This document shows, piece by piece, positions 47,598 to 60,600 of a DNA stretch of 64,000 nt; the stretch's first letter is position 1; every line of letters begins with the position of its first letter. The DNA lies in contig OZ014414.1 of NCBI GenBank assembly GCA_963965975.1, forward strand, positions 5,183,501 to 5,247,500. The letters run 5' to 3'. The notes beneath the pieces were generated by a model. That model saw only the letters and a program-made list of their open reading frames with translations, searched no databases and had not been told where the DNA came from. The position numbers and the translations under genes were made by a program. Origin of the DNA: Xestospongia bergquistia. Its lineage: Eukaryota; Porifera; Demospongiae; Haplosclerida; Petrosiidae.

Positions 47598-50500
47598 ATG
47601 GCTACAGTAAGCCCATCTTTTGAGGAGATTCTCGTAGAGAAACCTACTCTTGATGAATTATGTGAACATATTTGTATTGGTAGTAAATGGTATCAGTTGG
47701 GAATTCAGATGAAACTGAACGTTAAGAAGTTAGAAGATATTCACAAGCTACCAGATGACTCCACATACAAAACAACAAAAATGTTTGAGTTGTGGTTAGA
47801 TACTAAACCTGATGCTACCAGAAGACAAGTAATAGATGCTTTGAGGAAGGAAGAAATCACCATTGCCCATGAGTATGAGCAAATATTGAGAAAATCCTGT
47901 AGTCTCCCTACTAGTAAGTACAAGAGCCTTTTACATGTACATCATGTTATAAATGTTATATTATTAGTTTATTAATAGTTATGTGTCATTTTTATTATAG
48001 GAATGGATATCCCAGGTACTGAAGCAAGTGCTATTCTTCAATCCCATACACACATACTGTCTCAAACTCAAGAACCAGGTAGCATACAAGAATTGATATA
48101 ACATTCACTATCAGTTGTTTTAATGTATGACTTCATTTTAGATATTTCATATATTTTGAAAAAGACTCCCACTGAACATGAACTACTCAATCTATTAGCT
48201 AATATTAGAAACGTTTGGTACGAGATTGGGTTAAGTCTCAAAGTTCCTCACAGTATTTTGGATGGTTTAAAACGTGGCCCAGAGAGCAATGCTGTCAAAC
48301 TCTCTGAAGTCATTCATAGCTGGCTAACCACTACTGAGTCTACCTGGGAAACAGTAATTGATGCCATTAAGGGTCCTATTGTTAATAATATCAAGAAAGC
48401 AACTGAAATACAACAACATTTAACTAAAGGTAAGTTGATATAATATTTATTGATGCAGTCAGGGAATATGTATTTGTTTCTTAGTGATGGATGGTACTCT
48501 CCAAAGTTTTATTGAAGAGATGTCTCAGTCTCTGATCAATCCTGTAAAAGTGTCCCAGCTCTCATTTAGTGAGAGATGTATTAATGAAGAAACACTTGAT
48601 AAAATGGAGACATTGAAAGGCTCTCCAGATAGGAAGAAGACAACTCTGTTATCTGCTATACATACAGCAATATTTTTAGATCATAAGAAGTTGAAAATAT
48701 TGGCAACAGTACTGTCCAAGTTTGAAGAGACAAAAATGCTCTCCAAGAGAATTATCAGTGAATATGGTAAAAGGTCAATTAAATAATTTATAATTAATAC
48801 TTATTGTTAATAGGTCAAACATTTCCAGATGACCAGACAACAGTAGCTAATGTTCAAGAGGTAGTAATGACAAGTTATAGTAGTCATGAAGATCATGCCA
48901 GTGACATTTTACGTTGCCATTATGGTACTCTCTCTCAGTCTCTCCGATATCCTGTTAAAGTAGCACACTACCTTTATGGAGAGGGAGTTATTACTAAAAC
49001 TAGACTAGCAATTATAAAATATACTGCAAAGTCTTTGTCAACAAATAAAGCATTATTGATGTTGTTAGGAGCTGTACGTCATGCTGTACATACCAACTAT
49101 CATCACCTGATGATCTTTGCTAGCGTACTGTTAAAATTTACCAGCACTGTACCATGTGCTAATGCTATCTTAGAGGATTGTGGTAAATACATTATTATGT
49201 ACCCATTATATTAAATGATATTTTATTATTAATTTTTAATAGAGAAAATATTTCCTGATGTCATCATTCCTAAAGTACAGACCAGAGTTAACCCATTGAC
49301 CACTAAATCAGTAGATAGCACTACAGCTTCAAGACAAAGTTAGTATATACTGTGTGTGATATTTTGAAGGATTATTTTATGATCTTATTGTAGATGATGT
49401 AGTAAAGGAAGTTATACTTCCTCAAAGTTTGAGTCCTATTTTTGGGTCAATTAAAAGGGAATTTGCAATAGCCTTTAGTAATATCCGTGAAGCTATCAAT
49501 ACCACACCTCCACCTCTGGATAAATTGAAAAGATTTCTTGAAGATGGTTACCCTCACCTTGAATCTCAAATTGTTCACTCTGAGTCTATTGATGAAATAC
49601 TAACTGTTGTGAGAAAGCATTGTACACTGATAAACATCAATTGTCTGGAGGGTATTGTGGAGCGCTTTAAAATCAAGGAAGCTGAGACACACATACAAGC
49701 ATACAAAGATATAGTTCAGTCATTTTGTCAAAAAACAAAGGCTTCTCTCTGTCTAGATGAAAATTTTAAAATAACAAACAGTCCTTCTCTTCTCAAATGT
49801 GAGACAGTTGTCTTTGTGTTAAACTGGGATCCCAAAGATTGTACTTTGAAAGATATTGAGGACATTCTTTCAATATCACTTGATATAAATGTAGAGATTC
49901 GTTACATACAAAAAGGGAACTCCATCATTGTCACCTGTTTTTTTCCACTCAATCTAACAACTCTACTTATTGCCAGAGCTCAGGAGACTCTTGAAATGAT
50001 GAAAGAGAAAGGATTACTTCACCTTACAGTTGGTCATTGTACCATTTATGATCATAGAAGAGACAAGGTAAGAGATGAGTAGTATTAGACAACAGTTACT
50101 ACATGTGTTGTTTATTGATATATAGGAGGTTAGAACTATTGTAGAAGAGAGTACAAAGGAGTTGAGAAGTCATCTGGAACTAGAACAAACCATCCGTAAA
50201 AAAATGACTATACAAATGTCATCTATTGTCAGACAAAATGAAGGTATATTGTGTACAACTATTATTTTATTTAATAACTATCTATTATATGATATATCTG
50301 ATTAATAACTTATTGATCCTTTATATAGAAACAAGAGAAATGAAAGAAAAGACAATTAAAGATTTAACATCACTTGTGAAAACAAAGGAAGGTAAATTAA
50401 TACAACATCAATGACAATCTTCTCATTTTATATAAAGCTATTGAGAAGGATATATTGTCAGTGTCTGCTGAGAGACAGAAAGAGCTAGAGACACTACAAG

Positions 50501-53500
50501 AAATAATAACGTCATTGACCTTACAGCTAAGGGAGAGAGACCAACAGATTGAGGAGTTAAAACAGACCTTGAAAGGTAACTGGTATTAGTGACTTCTCAT
50601 TATATGACATTGTTACTAGATCTAGCATTCATACCAAAGATTCGTAAACCAGTAACTGATCAAGGAGTTGAGGAAACACAAACAAAATCCATCCAAGAAG
50701 AGTCCACACATGAAACTACAGGTAATAATATAATATTGTTACTAATATATATGTCTTAATTGTGACTACTAGAGCCTCCACTAATATTAGAGTTAAAAGA
50801 TCAGTTAAAAAGCTTAGCTGATAATAAAGATGAAACCACTCCTCCAAGTAAGTTTATATGATAATATTCTATCTCTTACAATCAATAATGTTAATAATTA
50901 TTAAATTTATAAACCACAAATTATTATAGTGTAAATTATATTCATAATTCTCAAACCAAATTCATAATATATAAAAAATTACTACCACAAAGTCATAATG
51001 TTGTTAGTAATAATATAATGATAATCTTTAAATTACAAATATTAAAATTATTTATAATCTTGTTTTATCTAATATAAATGTCTTTATTAATAGAGTCTCC
51101 AGATGACATATTAAATGATTCTGATGATAAAGAGACTCGTAAACCAGTAACTGATCAAGGACTTGGGGAGACCCTAGTAACACCCATTCACGATGAGGGA
51201 TCATTTATCACTAAAACCACAGGTAGTGCTACTTAATATATAAATAGTCTTGTAATACTTTCTCAGAGTGTCTGCCAATATAGTGTTAAATGATCAGTGA
51301 AATGGTTTAGCTGATATATAAGTAAACAAAACTTGCTTATATTACGAAGTTATGATCTAGTTATTAGTCTCAAAATAGCTTCTATGGAAGGGTCTTGTCA
51401 ATAACCATTATATAGGTACATGCATGGGTTTATCAAGCCCTTCCTTTTTTGTGAGAATAGGAATATTTATCATAGGAAGTGCAAACTCTCCACAAACCCA
51501 TAAGGGAAGGTTAGAATGGTTCAATTAAACTCAAAAATAATTATCTATAAAAACAAAATTTCAAACAAAACTATTGAACATGACATTATGGAAATAGATA
51601 CAAATACTTTTAAGAGAGCAAGCATTGATTAAAAAGGAAATGAAGTTTGCACATGATGACCACGCCCTTTATGAATAATTGATTGTTGTAAAGTTCCTTC
51701 AAACTGGCTCCAACAACAAAACATTTTGTTATATATTTGCTCCAACAATAAGGAGTCAAGAAAAGAGATGGACTGTGTTGAATGTCACAATATCATAAAA
51801 CATAATATATTATATAACACTATATTGTGTTGTAATGTCAATGATACATAATTTACACTGACATTGCCTATATACTATGTTTATGTGGATGAAGCCACTA
51901 ATTAGAATATTTTTAGGACATTATTTTGTAAAGGTCATTGTCAAAATGGAAAACAAAGTGTGGATACCTGGACTCAAAGCTGTAGTTCCTTTTGAAATAT
52001 TTTTAGAAGTAATCAATGCAGAATTAGCTAAGCAACTGATGATCCAAATAAAGCTATTTGTAAATTTTTAGAAGATAGACATTATATTTTTGTTTCATTT
52101 GATGGCATTATTTTTTAATATTCTTTGAAACGAAAAATGTAGCTCCCTAGCACACAACTTGTAATATAACTAGCTATCATTTTGTCTCTTGTAATAACAC
52201 ATTTCAATGATGTCATTATAGTCAAATACAAGGAATTGGACTAAAGTCACCAGATGTTCTTTCTTATATTAGACATCTGGGGGACAAGACTAATTGTGAC
52301 TTACTATACAAGGAAATAATTAACTTAATTCATAGCCTTTTTAAATAACTGATTATTATAATAGACGAGATATTATTTTTCTTTTATTAATTCTCAAATC
52401 AATCTGCTTTTCTTTCTTCTATCAGTTCCTAAATTAATAAACTTCATTAGATCATTTCATTATTTATAGACTCATTATATCTAGTCAGTTAGTAAACTGT
52501 ATAGTTCACAAGTCTCAAGTTGATATATTAATACCTGATATCCAGTGATGTGTCTGTTAATATGATAACAATGATAGAATTATATTTATTATTCCTCTAT
52601 AGCTATATCAACACTCATTCCAGTTAGTAAATTTATAATAAGTGCCGTCTCCTATTAGCTCGTTGCCATAGTAACCATATTCAGTAAACAGTAGTGGCTT
52701 CCTTTCTTCTTCAATGTGTTATTTGTATATTGTAGTGTGTTATAGTATATATTACTATGTGTGTAGTCTGTGTACTATACTATATACACTAACTCTGTTT
52801 TATAATAGGAGACACTGGAAGTGTTCAGTGGTATGATGTTATCAATAGTGTTAGTCTCACTAGTCCAAGTGTATTACAAAGTGAAGATGTTATAAGTAAA
52901 TTAATAAAAGAACAACAAACAGAAAAAGAATGGAGTATTCGTCTTATCTCATCATCTCCTGAAAGTACTGCAGCTATTATAAACAATCTTAATAAGTGTA
53001 CACTGTGGAGACTTGATATACACAACACTTCATTGGACAGTAAGTGTGTATCGATATTATCAGAGATGTTAAAAATTAATAAAACAATAAAGAGACTAGA
53101 GCTGTACTCCTCTTCACTTACTGGTGGTATCAAACAAGTCAGTGATAGTCTCTTTAATAATAAAACACTTGAACAGTTGGTCTTGTTACATGTTACTGAT
53201 ATCACAGATGAAGATATAACTCACTTATCTACTATGTTATCAAGTAATACAACTTTAAAAAAACTAAAACTCTTCAACTGTAACATTACTGATAATGGAG
53301 TCCGATATATCTGTGAAGGACTTACTAAAAACCAAACATTGACTACGTTGAACATCGGAGATAATCGTCTGATCACTTCAGTTAGTACCAGTACAATAGC
53401 AGATCTAATACAAACAACTATATCATTGACAAGACTAGATCTTGACTATACTTCACTGAACAATGATGATATCAAGACAATATGTACATCACTTAATAAA

Positions 53501-53602
53501 AATACTACAATAAGAGAACTATACTTATCAAGACAACATAAAGAGTATTGTAAGATGTTAGACAGTTATCAAGTTATTAAAGACAGAGTTGTGTTCGTGT
53601 AA
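47598..53602 (+). CDS. DD-LRR paralogue A: two death domains, CARD-like pair, central domain, coiled coil, LRRs; 1173 aa
   Basis: Fourteen exons in consistent phase: 47598-47913, 48001-48078, 48142-48429, 48485-48766, 48814-49182, 49243-49338, 49394-50067, 50126-50243, 50329-50391, 50438-50575, 50620-50721, 50773-50847, 51094-51222, 52809-53602. Domains: death domain 1, residues about 8-100 (ICIGSKWYQLGIQMKL, MFELWLDT); death domain 2, about 132-227 (VWYEIGLSLKVP, IHSWLTT); two CARD-like helical repeats, about 228-321 and 340-440; a conserved central domain, about 480-700; Glu/Lys-rich coiled coil, about 702-805; a low-complexity linker; C-terminal LRRs, about 985-1150 (LEQLVLLHVTDITDEDITHL, LKLFNCNITDNGVRYI, LDLDYTSLNNDDI) of ribonuclease-inhibitor type. 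There is no signal peptide, membrane helix or NACHT motif, so it is cytoplasmic. By architecture it is a likely recognition or scaffold protein of innate-immune type. No disruption seen. Confidence 0.85.
52600..52760 (+). promoter_or_regulatory. Conserved intron block before LRR exon (paralogue A)
   Basis: GCTCGTTGCCATAGTAACCA, then CAGTAAACAGTAGTGGCTTC, and a following T/G-rich stretch are conserved at 63080-63200 in paralogue B, while the rest of the large intron is not. GTTGCCATAGTAAC is a good RFX X-box match. It could be an intronic enhancer or an internal promoter for an LRR-only transcript. Confidence 0.4.
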
Positions 53603-55125
53603 TAGTAAGTAGTTTGTTGATTATTCTTAATTTGTCTTCTCGCTCACTTTTATTTTCTCTTTAAATTATTCGTCACTACTTTCTCTTCTTTTATTAATAA
53701 TTTATTTCTCTAACAAAACTAGTAGACAATTAAAATAGAGCAGTTTTGCTTGACACTTACTTCTCTAGTGTCAGACTTTTTTGCTCTCTGACAGCTGGTC
53801 CTTTGTTGTGCCCTCATTTTAAACCCTTTATGGAGATTTTGTTTACTGACTTTTAACTTTCCGAAGAGAATGTTTGAAAAAAACAACATACTTTAACAAT
53901 TTTCTTAACTACTTAGAGAAGTCAACACCTCCTTTCTTATTTTCAGATGAGGTAGAAGACTAGACATTAATAATATAACTAGACTATTGAGGTCAGCTCA
54001 GTTGATCAAGTTATAATTGATTTTATATGTCAATTGTTACAGTTCAACAATAAATATTTCAGAGATAGAGAAGTTTGTTCACTTACATAATAAAATAATG
54101 ATGTAATGATATTAATGGACCTCAATATACTCTATATTCTATGAACAATGTACATATCACTATTGTAAAGGAGACTATATTGAGGGCAAAGAGAGGAACA
54201 ATTTGTATATAAACCTTTAACCTTTAACTGGATACAGTATATTAAATGTAGAATATTATATGAAGTGAGTTAAAGTAATTGGAAGTAATTATTACTCTCT
54301 CTCCATATATCAGCCATTAAGGTAGTGACATCACATATATTATTATGTTGAGGTAATAATGACATCATTAATATCACAATGTCTCTTAAGATAGAGTGTA
54401 GGAATTATCTCATTTTAATATATCTGTTATATTTTAGAATGTTCTATTTTATCTGATTTCTTATCATGTAATTTATCTTACCTATAAACTAGTACCAACT
54501 GTTACTATATATTGTAAATTTGAGGTACACTAATAAAATATACTACTTGTTCATGCAGGAAGGATTGATTTACAAATTTTAACAGATTGTCATGCCTAAT
54601 TTTAAAACATCTATAACAAATTTTATTAGATAACTTGTCTCTGTAGGGTGGAGGTTCAGCTGTGTTATGATCTACCATCATTTGTACTTTAGTGTCTTTT
54701 GTCCTTGGAAAGATAATAATGGAGTACCTCCTGGGTTTTCTCTCCCACATGAACACATTAATGACAATAATTTAAACCTCAACAAACTCAGTGATCAGGT
54801 CTTAAAACATAATCACTTCACTCCAATATTAGTTTAATGTACTGGATATAATCCTGTTATTAAGACCTGATATTATCATATTAATATCAGTATTAACTAT
54901 TGTTTGTATATTATTAAAACATAATATAGAAAATACAAAGGAAAATAAACAAAGATAATTATAACAATTAATAATTATTATTACATTATTAAAGTATTCA
55001 CTTAACAATAGTAACAAATTATTAATACTAAAGTCAGGGACTTAACAATAAACAAAAAGATAAACAATTGATAATTAATACAATATAACAATGTATAGTA
55101 GACAATACATTATTATCATGTAATG
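53603..55125. other. Intergenic, convergent 3' ends
   Basis: Between the 3' end of paralogue A and the 3' end of the FKBP gene. AT-rich; no exon supported. Confidence 0.5.
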
Positions 55126-57514
55126 TTAAGATTGAACTGGTTCCTCTTGATTGGTTTCTTCCTCTTCCATTGTTTGTGCTATAGTATCTTTTTCTGGTGA
55201 TCCACTCTCTGCTGTATCCTCCATTGGTTCAAGTTCTAATGGCTCTCTATAATAATATTAAGTTATACGTATCTATCTGTCCATTAATCTCTTTTATCTG
55301 TCCATGTCATTCATTCATTTATCTATTTGATAATCAATCTATCCATCCATTCTATTCTCTATTCATCCATTATTTACTAACCTTTTACCAAGGTTCTTAA
55401 ACATATTGGCATACAATCTTTTATCTTTCTCTAATTGTTGTTGTACCTTCTGTCTACAAACCTGAATCTGTTGAAGAGCTGAACGATTTCCAGACTCTAG
55501 TTTGACAACTTCTTGAAAACACAACATGGCTTCATCATAGTCCTGCATTTTTTGATATGCCTACATTGTACAAGGGAGAGAGGAAAGGAACAAGTGATTA
55601 TATAAAGACAAAATACTCACTTGTCCCTTTCTGAAGTAAGCCTTAACATTAGCAGTCTTCTTCTAATACCTGTTGTTTAACAATTGGACATCATTAGTTG
55701 TAAAATCAGTATCATTTAAGATCAGACACAGTGAGGTCACATTGGGTCCTAGATTTTCTCTACTGGGTCCTATCAATACTTACTTTATCACATTGTTCTC
55801 TATCTTCTATAGCCTCATCTAACTTAAGATGACAGGCAGCCATGTTAAGAAGAAGTAAAAGATGGACATTTTTAGTTTGTTCCTTTTCTTCATCTTTATA
55901 AATGGAGACTTTATCTACTAGACCATATCCTCGTTTATAAACCTTTAGTGCTAACTTGTATTTTCCTGCTTTAAAATAAACAGTGCCTTTCTCTTTAATA
56001 GTTGTAGCATCAGTAACTCTGTCTTCTATTTCATCATATTCATATGAACTCTTTGCCTATAGTGTAAAAGAGGATGACCCTTTAGATTAGAATAATAATT
56101 TGGATGTAATAAGTTGTAGTCAGACAACAGTAGACTCTGAATACTATCTATTTATAGAGGGGGGTGGTTAATATAGAACTAGTTAGTGGGTGTGTACTAG
56201 TAATTAACAATATAATAATATTCATGACCTAATTACTTATCACTCACAGATTACCTTAACAAAACTGTCTAGTCTAACAAAATAGGTGACCTCAGTATTA
56301 GGAGGGACACCTTTCTCAGTATTTCCAGTAGCACCAAATGCATAACCAGGTTGTATTGTTAACGTGACCTCTTCTTTCTTCTTCATATTCTCCACTCCTT
56401 TCTCTACCCCCTCAATTACATTGACCTCTGAACCTATAGGAGAGGTGTTACCCACATCATGTTAGTGGTGACTCACCTTCTCCTACAACAAACTCCACTT
56501 CCCTATCCTCAATGACATGGTCACCAATAGTACCCTTAATATATACTGAAAATGAGATAAAATTAGATTATATTAGAATATTATACTAAATTTAAAAGAG
56601 AGCCACACTCATACTAATTACTCACTAGTACAGCAGATACATCAATTACTATTACTGTTGTAGTTGCTATAGTAACTTGAGTTGCTATAGTAACTATATA
56701 CTATTAATAGTAGTCTTAATATAATACATTAACAATACAAGCTATTCCTGTCACTTCAGTCAGTATATACATATAATATTATATATGTAGATTATAATGT
56801 ATTATGTTAGTTAATATTAAATATACTATTTACTGTTGATCCCTCTGTGGGTTTCTTGTATCCTGTTCCCTTGGTAACCACACTCATTAGAACACCTCCA
56901 TCTTTGGTAATGTCCTCTCCAGCCCAATGAAAGAGTTCAACCTCAAATTGAAGTGTAGAATTAGGAGGAATCTTCTCACCAGAACCACTTTCTCCATAAG
57001 CAAATTCTAGTGAGTAATTAATAAACATTTCTCTCCTTTCTTCATTGTAGCCACCCCCATATCCCATCCTTTTATAACCTATGATGTCATAATGATGTAT
57101 TTTATTAAATAGCTGTTCAACTTACCTGTCCTTAATCAAGTTTAAATTAAAGAGTTCGTTTTTCTTAATACTAGAGTCAATATTGTTCCATCCAATAGTC
57201 TTCTAAGACACTACAAATGTACAATGATATTTCACTGTGAATTTAATATATACCATTTGTCTATTGATAAAATATGCCATGCCCCTTTTCATGTGACACA
57301 GTCCCTCCCATATCCCATTATTCTACAAAGAAACTCGTTGGAGTTGATGATAAAGATCTCATATACTCATGTAACTAATACAATAGAATAATGTGGGTGT
57401 GGTCAATAATGAATGAATGTGGTACCTTGACTTCTACTGAACATCCTACAGTTGATGTAGGATTAGTGAGGACTTCCCCTTCAGATATTAGACTCACTAA
57501 AGAACTCTTACTTA
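55126..57514 (-). pseudogene. FKBP4/5-like immunophilin (two FKBP domains plus TPR), first domain disrupted
   Basis: Minus-strand exons give a collinear FKBP52-type protein: SEGEVLTNPTS (about 57490-57426), DSSIKKNELF (about 57180-57130), VIKGWDMGVATMKKGEKC (from 57078), AYGESGSGEKIPPNSTLQFE and KKPTEGSTV (to 56834), a second FKBP domain (DREVEFVVGEG; QPGYAFGATGNTEKGVPPNT, about 56560-56255), TPR helices (KEKGTVYFKAGKYKLALKVY, 56055-55795; NVKAYFRKGQ; YDEAMLCFQEVVKL, 55560-55382) and an acidic tail to TAA 55126. FKBP4/5 proteins are HSP90 co-chaperones with prolyl isomerase activity. The first FKBP domain is broken: one base is missing at about 57180 (LLDGTI/DSSIKK), another at about 57008 (before EFAYGES), and a TAA lies where a Lys/Glu is expected (about 57125). 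The second domain and TPR exons are clean. No initiator ATG was found, so exon 1 is missing or the sequence is imperfect. Confidence 0.7.
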
Positions 57515-57621
57515 CTCCTAATGGCGGCAATATATAATATCAACGTGTATTGTATAATACCTGTTGTCTGAACAGATTGACATAAAGAGTTAAAAACACT
57601 AGAACGTGAGGTACTAGGCTA

Positions 57622-57675
57622 GGTGAGCCCCACCCAAAGGTCACCAGTGGGTGTATTGTCTCCGACAAAGAAACA
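57622..57675 (+). promoter_or_regulatory. 5' flank/leader of paralogue B
   Basis: GGTGAGCCCCACCCAAAGGT followed by CACCAG lies 30 bp before ATG 57676 and is copied at 42656-42681. It is GC-rich for this region. Because the FKBP gene starts within about 150 bp on the other strand, this may be a shared bidirectional promoter. Confidence 0.45.
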
Positions 57676-60600
57676 ATGGCTGCAATAAATCTTTCTTTTG
57701 AGAAATTATTGGAAGAGAAACCAGCTCTTGATGAATTATGTGAACACATTCGTATTGGTGGTAAATGGTATCAGTTAGGAATCCAGTTAAAACTGGATCC
57801 TAAGAAGTTACGAGATGATATTCAAAAGTTACCAGAAGATTCTATTTACAAAACATCAAGAATGTTTGAGTTGTGGTTAGATACCAACCCTAATGCTACC
57901 AGAAGACAAGTGATAGATACTTTGAAGAAGGAAGTCATTCAAGAAATCACTATTGCTCATGAGTATGAGCTGGTCCTATTAAGGAAATGTTGTATCTCTA
58001 GTGGTGAGCAAATCTAGTTGATAAGATACTATGTGTCATTATTTTTATTACAGGAATGGACTCCTTAGCTACTGAAGCCATTATTATTCTTTATCATCAT
58101 AATGATACATTATCACAGTCTATGAGTAATCCTGTAAAAGTGTCTCAGCTCTTATTTAGTGAGAGATGTATCAATGAAGATACACTTGATAAGATGGAGT
58201 CATTACAAGGCTTTCCAGATGAGAAGAAGACAACTCTGTTATCTGCTATGCATACAGCAATATCTTTAGATCATAAGAAGTTAAAAGTGTTAGCAACAGT
58301 ACTGTCCAAGTTTGAAGAGACAAAAATGCTATCTGAGAGAATTATCAGTGAATATAGTGAGAGGTCAATTAAATAATTTATAATTAATACTTATTGTTAA
58401 TAGGTCAAACATTTCCAGATGACCAGACAACAGTAGCTAATATTCAAGATGTAGTAATGAAAAGTTATAGTAGTCATGAAGATCATGCCGGTGACATTTT
58501 ACGTTGTCATTATGGTACTCTCTCTCAGTCTCTTCAATATCCTGTTAGAGTAGCACATGACCTCTATGGAGAGGGAGTCATTTCAAATGATATACTAGCA
58601 AATATAAAATATATTGCCAAATCTCCATCAGAGGGAAAAGCATTATTTGTCCTATTACAAGCTGTACGTGATGCTGTACATACCAACTATCATAATCTGA
58701 AGCTCTTTGCTAGTATACTGTTAAAACAAACTAGCAATGTACCATGTGCTAAGGCTATTGTACAGGATTATTGTAAGTACTGATATTGACTTTCTTTTTG
58801 TAAGAAATTTATTTTAATAGGTAAAGCATTTCCTGAATATGACATACAAGTAGCATATACCAGAAGTAGTGAAGAGAGTCAAACATTAGCTAATCCTTTG
58901 ACCACTTCAATGCAAGGTAAGTACTATAAGAGAATTATCCACCATTTAGATTATTTTGAATGTATAGATGAAGTTTTAAAACCTATTCCAATTCCTCGAA
59001 AGTTAGACTCCACATTTGGGTCAATCCGAAAAAAATTTGGAATAGCCTTCAGTAAAATCCGAGAAGCAATTAACAAAAGTCCTCCACCTTTGGATAAATT
59101 GATGTGCTTTTTTGCTGATAGTTATCCTCACCTTGAAACTGAAATAACTCATTCAAAGTCCATTGACGATGTCTTAAATGTTGTACGTGATCATTGTACA
59201 TTGATCAATATCAGTTGTCTGGAAGGTATTGTGGAGAGATTTGATATCGAAGAAGCTGAGACACATATACAAGCATACAAAAATATTGTTCAGTCATTTT
59301 GTAAGGAAACAAAAGCTTCTCTTTGTCTGGAAGAAACCTTCAAAGAAAGCAAAAGTCGTTCTCTTCTCAAATGTGAGACAGCCATTTTTGTCTTAGACTG
59401 GGATCCTACCAACTACACATTACAAGATATACGAGATATTATTGCTGAATCAGTTGAAGGAAATGTGGAGATTCGTGATTTAAGAGAGGGCAAGTCTATC
59501 ATTGTCACTTGTTTTTTTCCACTCAGTCTAACCTCATCAATTATTGCCAGAGCTCAGGAGACACTTGAAGAAGTCAAGAAAAAAGGATTAATTCAACTTA
59601 AAGTTGGATATTGTACCATTTATGATAAATATCAAAGAGACAAGGTAAGAGATGATTAGTATTAGACAACAGTTACTACATGTGTTGTTTATTGATATAT
59701 AGGAGATTAGAACTATTGTAGAAGAGAACACAAAGGAGTTGAGAAGTCGTTTGGAACTAGAACAAACCATCCGGAAAAAGATGACTATACAAATGTCATC
59801 TATTGTCAGACAAAATGAAGGTATATTGTGTACATCTATTATTTTATTTAATAACTATCTATTATATGATATATCTGATTAATAACTTAATGTTCCTTTA
59901 TATAGAAACAAGAGAAATGAAAGAAAAAACAATTGAAGATTTAACATCACTTGTGAAAACAAAGGAAGGTAAATTAATACAACATTAATGACAAGTCTAA
60001 TGTTGTCAATATTTTACATAATCAGGGTTTCATTTAGCTTGGGGGCGGGGGGGCATTTGCCTCCCCCCCTGGAAATTAGGTTAGCCATTTTTTTCAAGCA
60101 GTAATTGAATGTAATGAATACAGGACTAAAACTCAACACAAGGAATATACAATATTATATAACCTTAGGCTAAACACAAGGAGAATATACAGTTTTTAAC
60201 CAAAACAGCTATTCTTCTACTCTTTCTGTTCCATGTCATTCGAAAACCACAAATGGTCTGAAAATGTGCCAGAAGGGATCTCAGAGGGTCTAAAATTCAA
60301 ACATTTTGTGGGGGCATGCCTTCAGACTCCCCTAGAGGGCACACTGTTACACGCAGTCCTTTTGCTCCCTAAATTTTCTCTAAGTATTATTTCGACCCCC
60401 CTGTCCATTTTTCTAAATGAAACTCTGAATGCAATCTATGTGTCCAATGTTGTCAGTATTTTACATAATATATTAGTGATCAATTTTCTTCTCATTTTAT
60501 ATAAAGCTATTGAGAAGAATATACTGTCAGTGTCTACTGAGAGACAGAAAGAACTAGAGACACTACAAGAAATAATAACGTCATTGACTTTACAAGTAAG

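Noticed and set aside
56807-57067. Frame starting MGYGGGYNEERREMF
   Set aside because: The true FKBP frame over this part is VIKGWDMGVATMKKGEKC; the apparent start is an out-of-frame reading before the one-base loss at about 57008.
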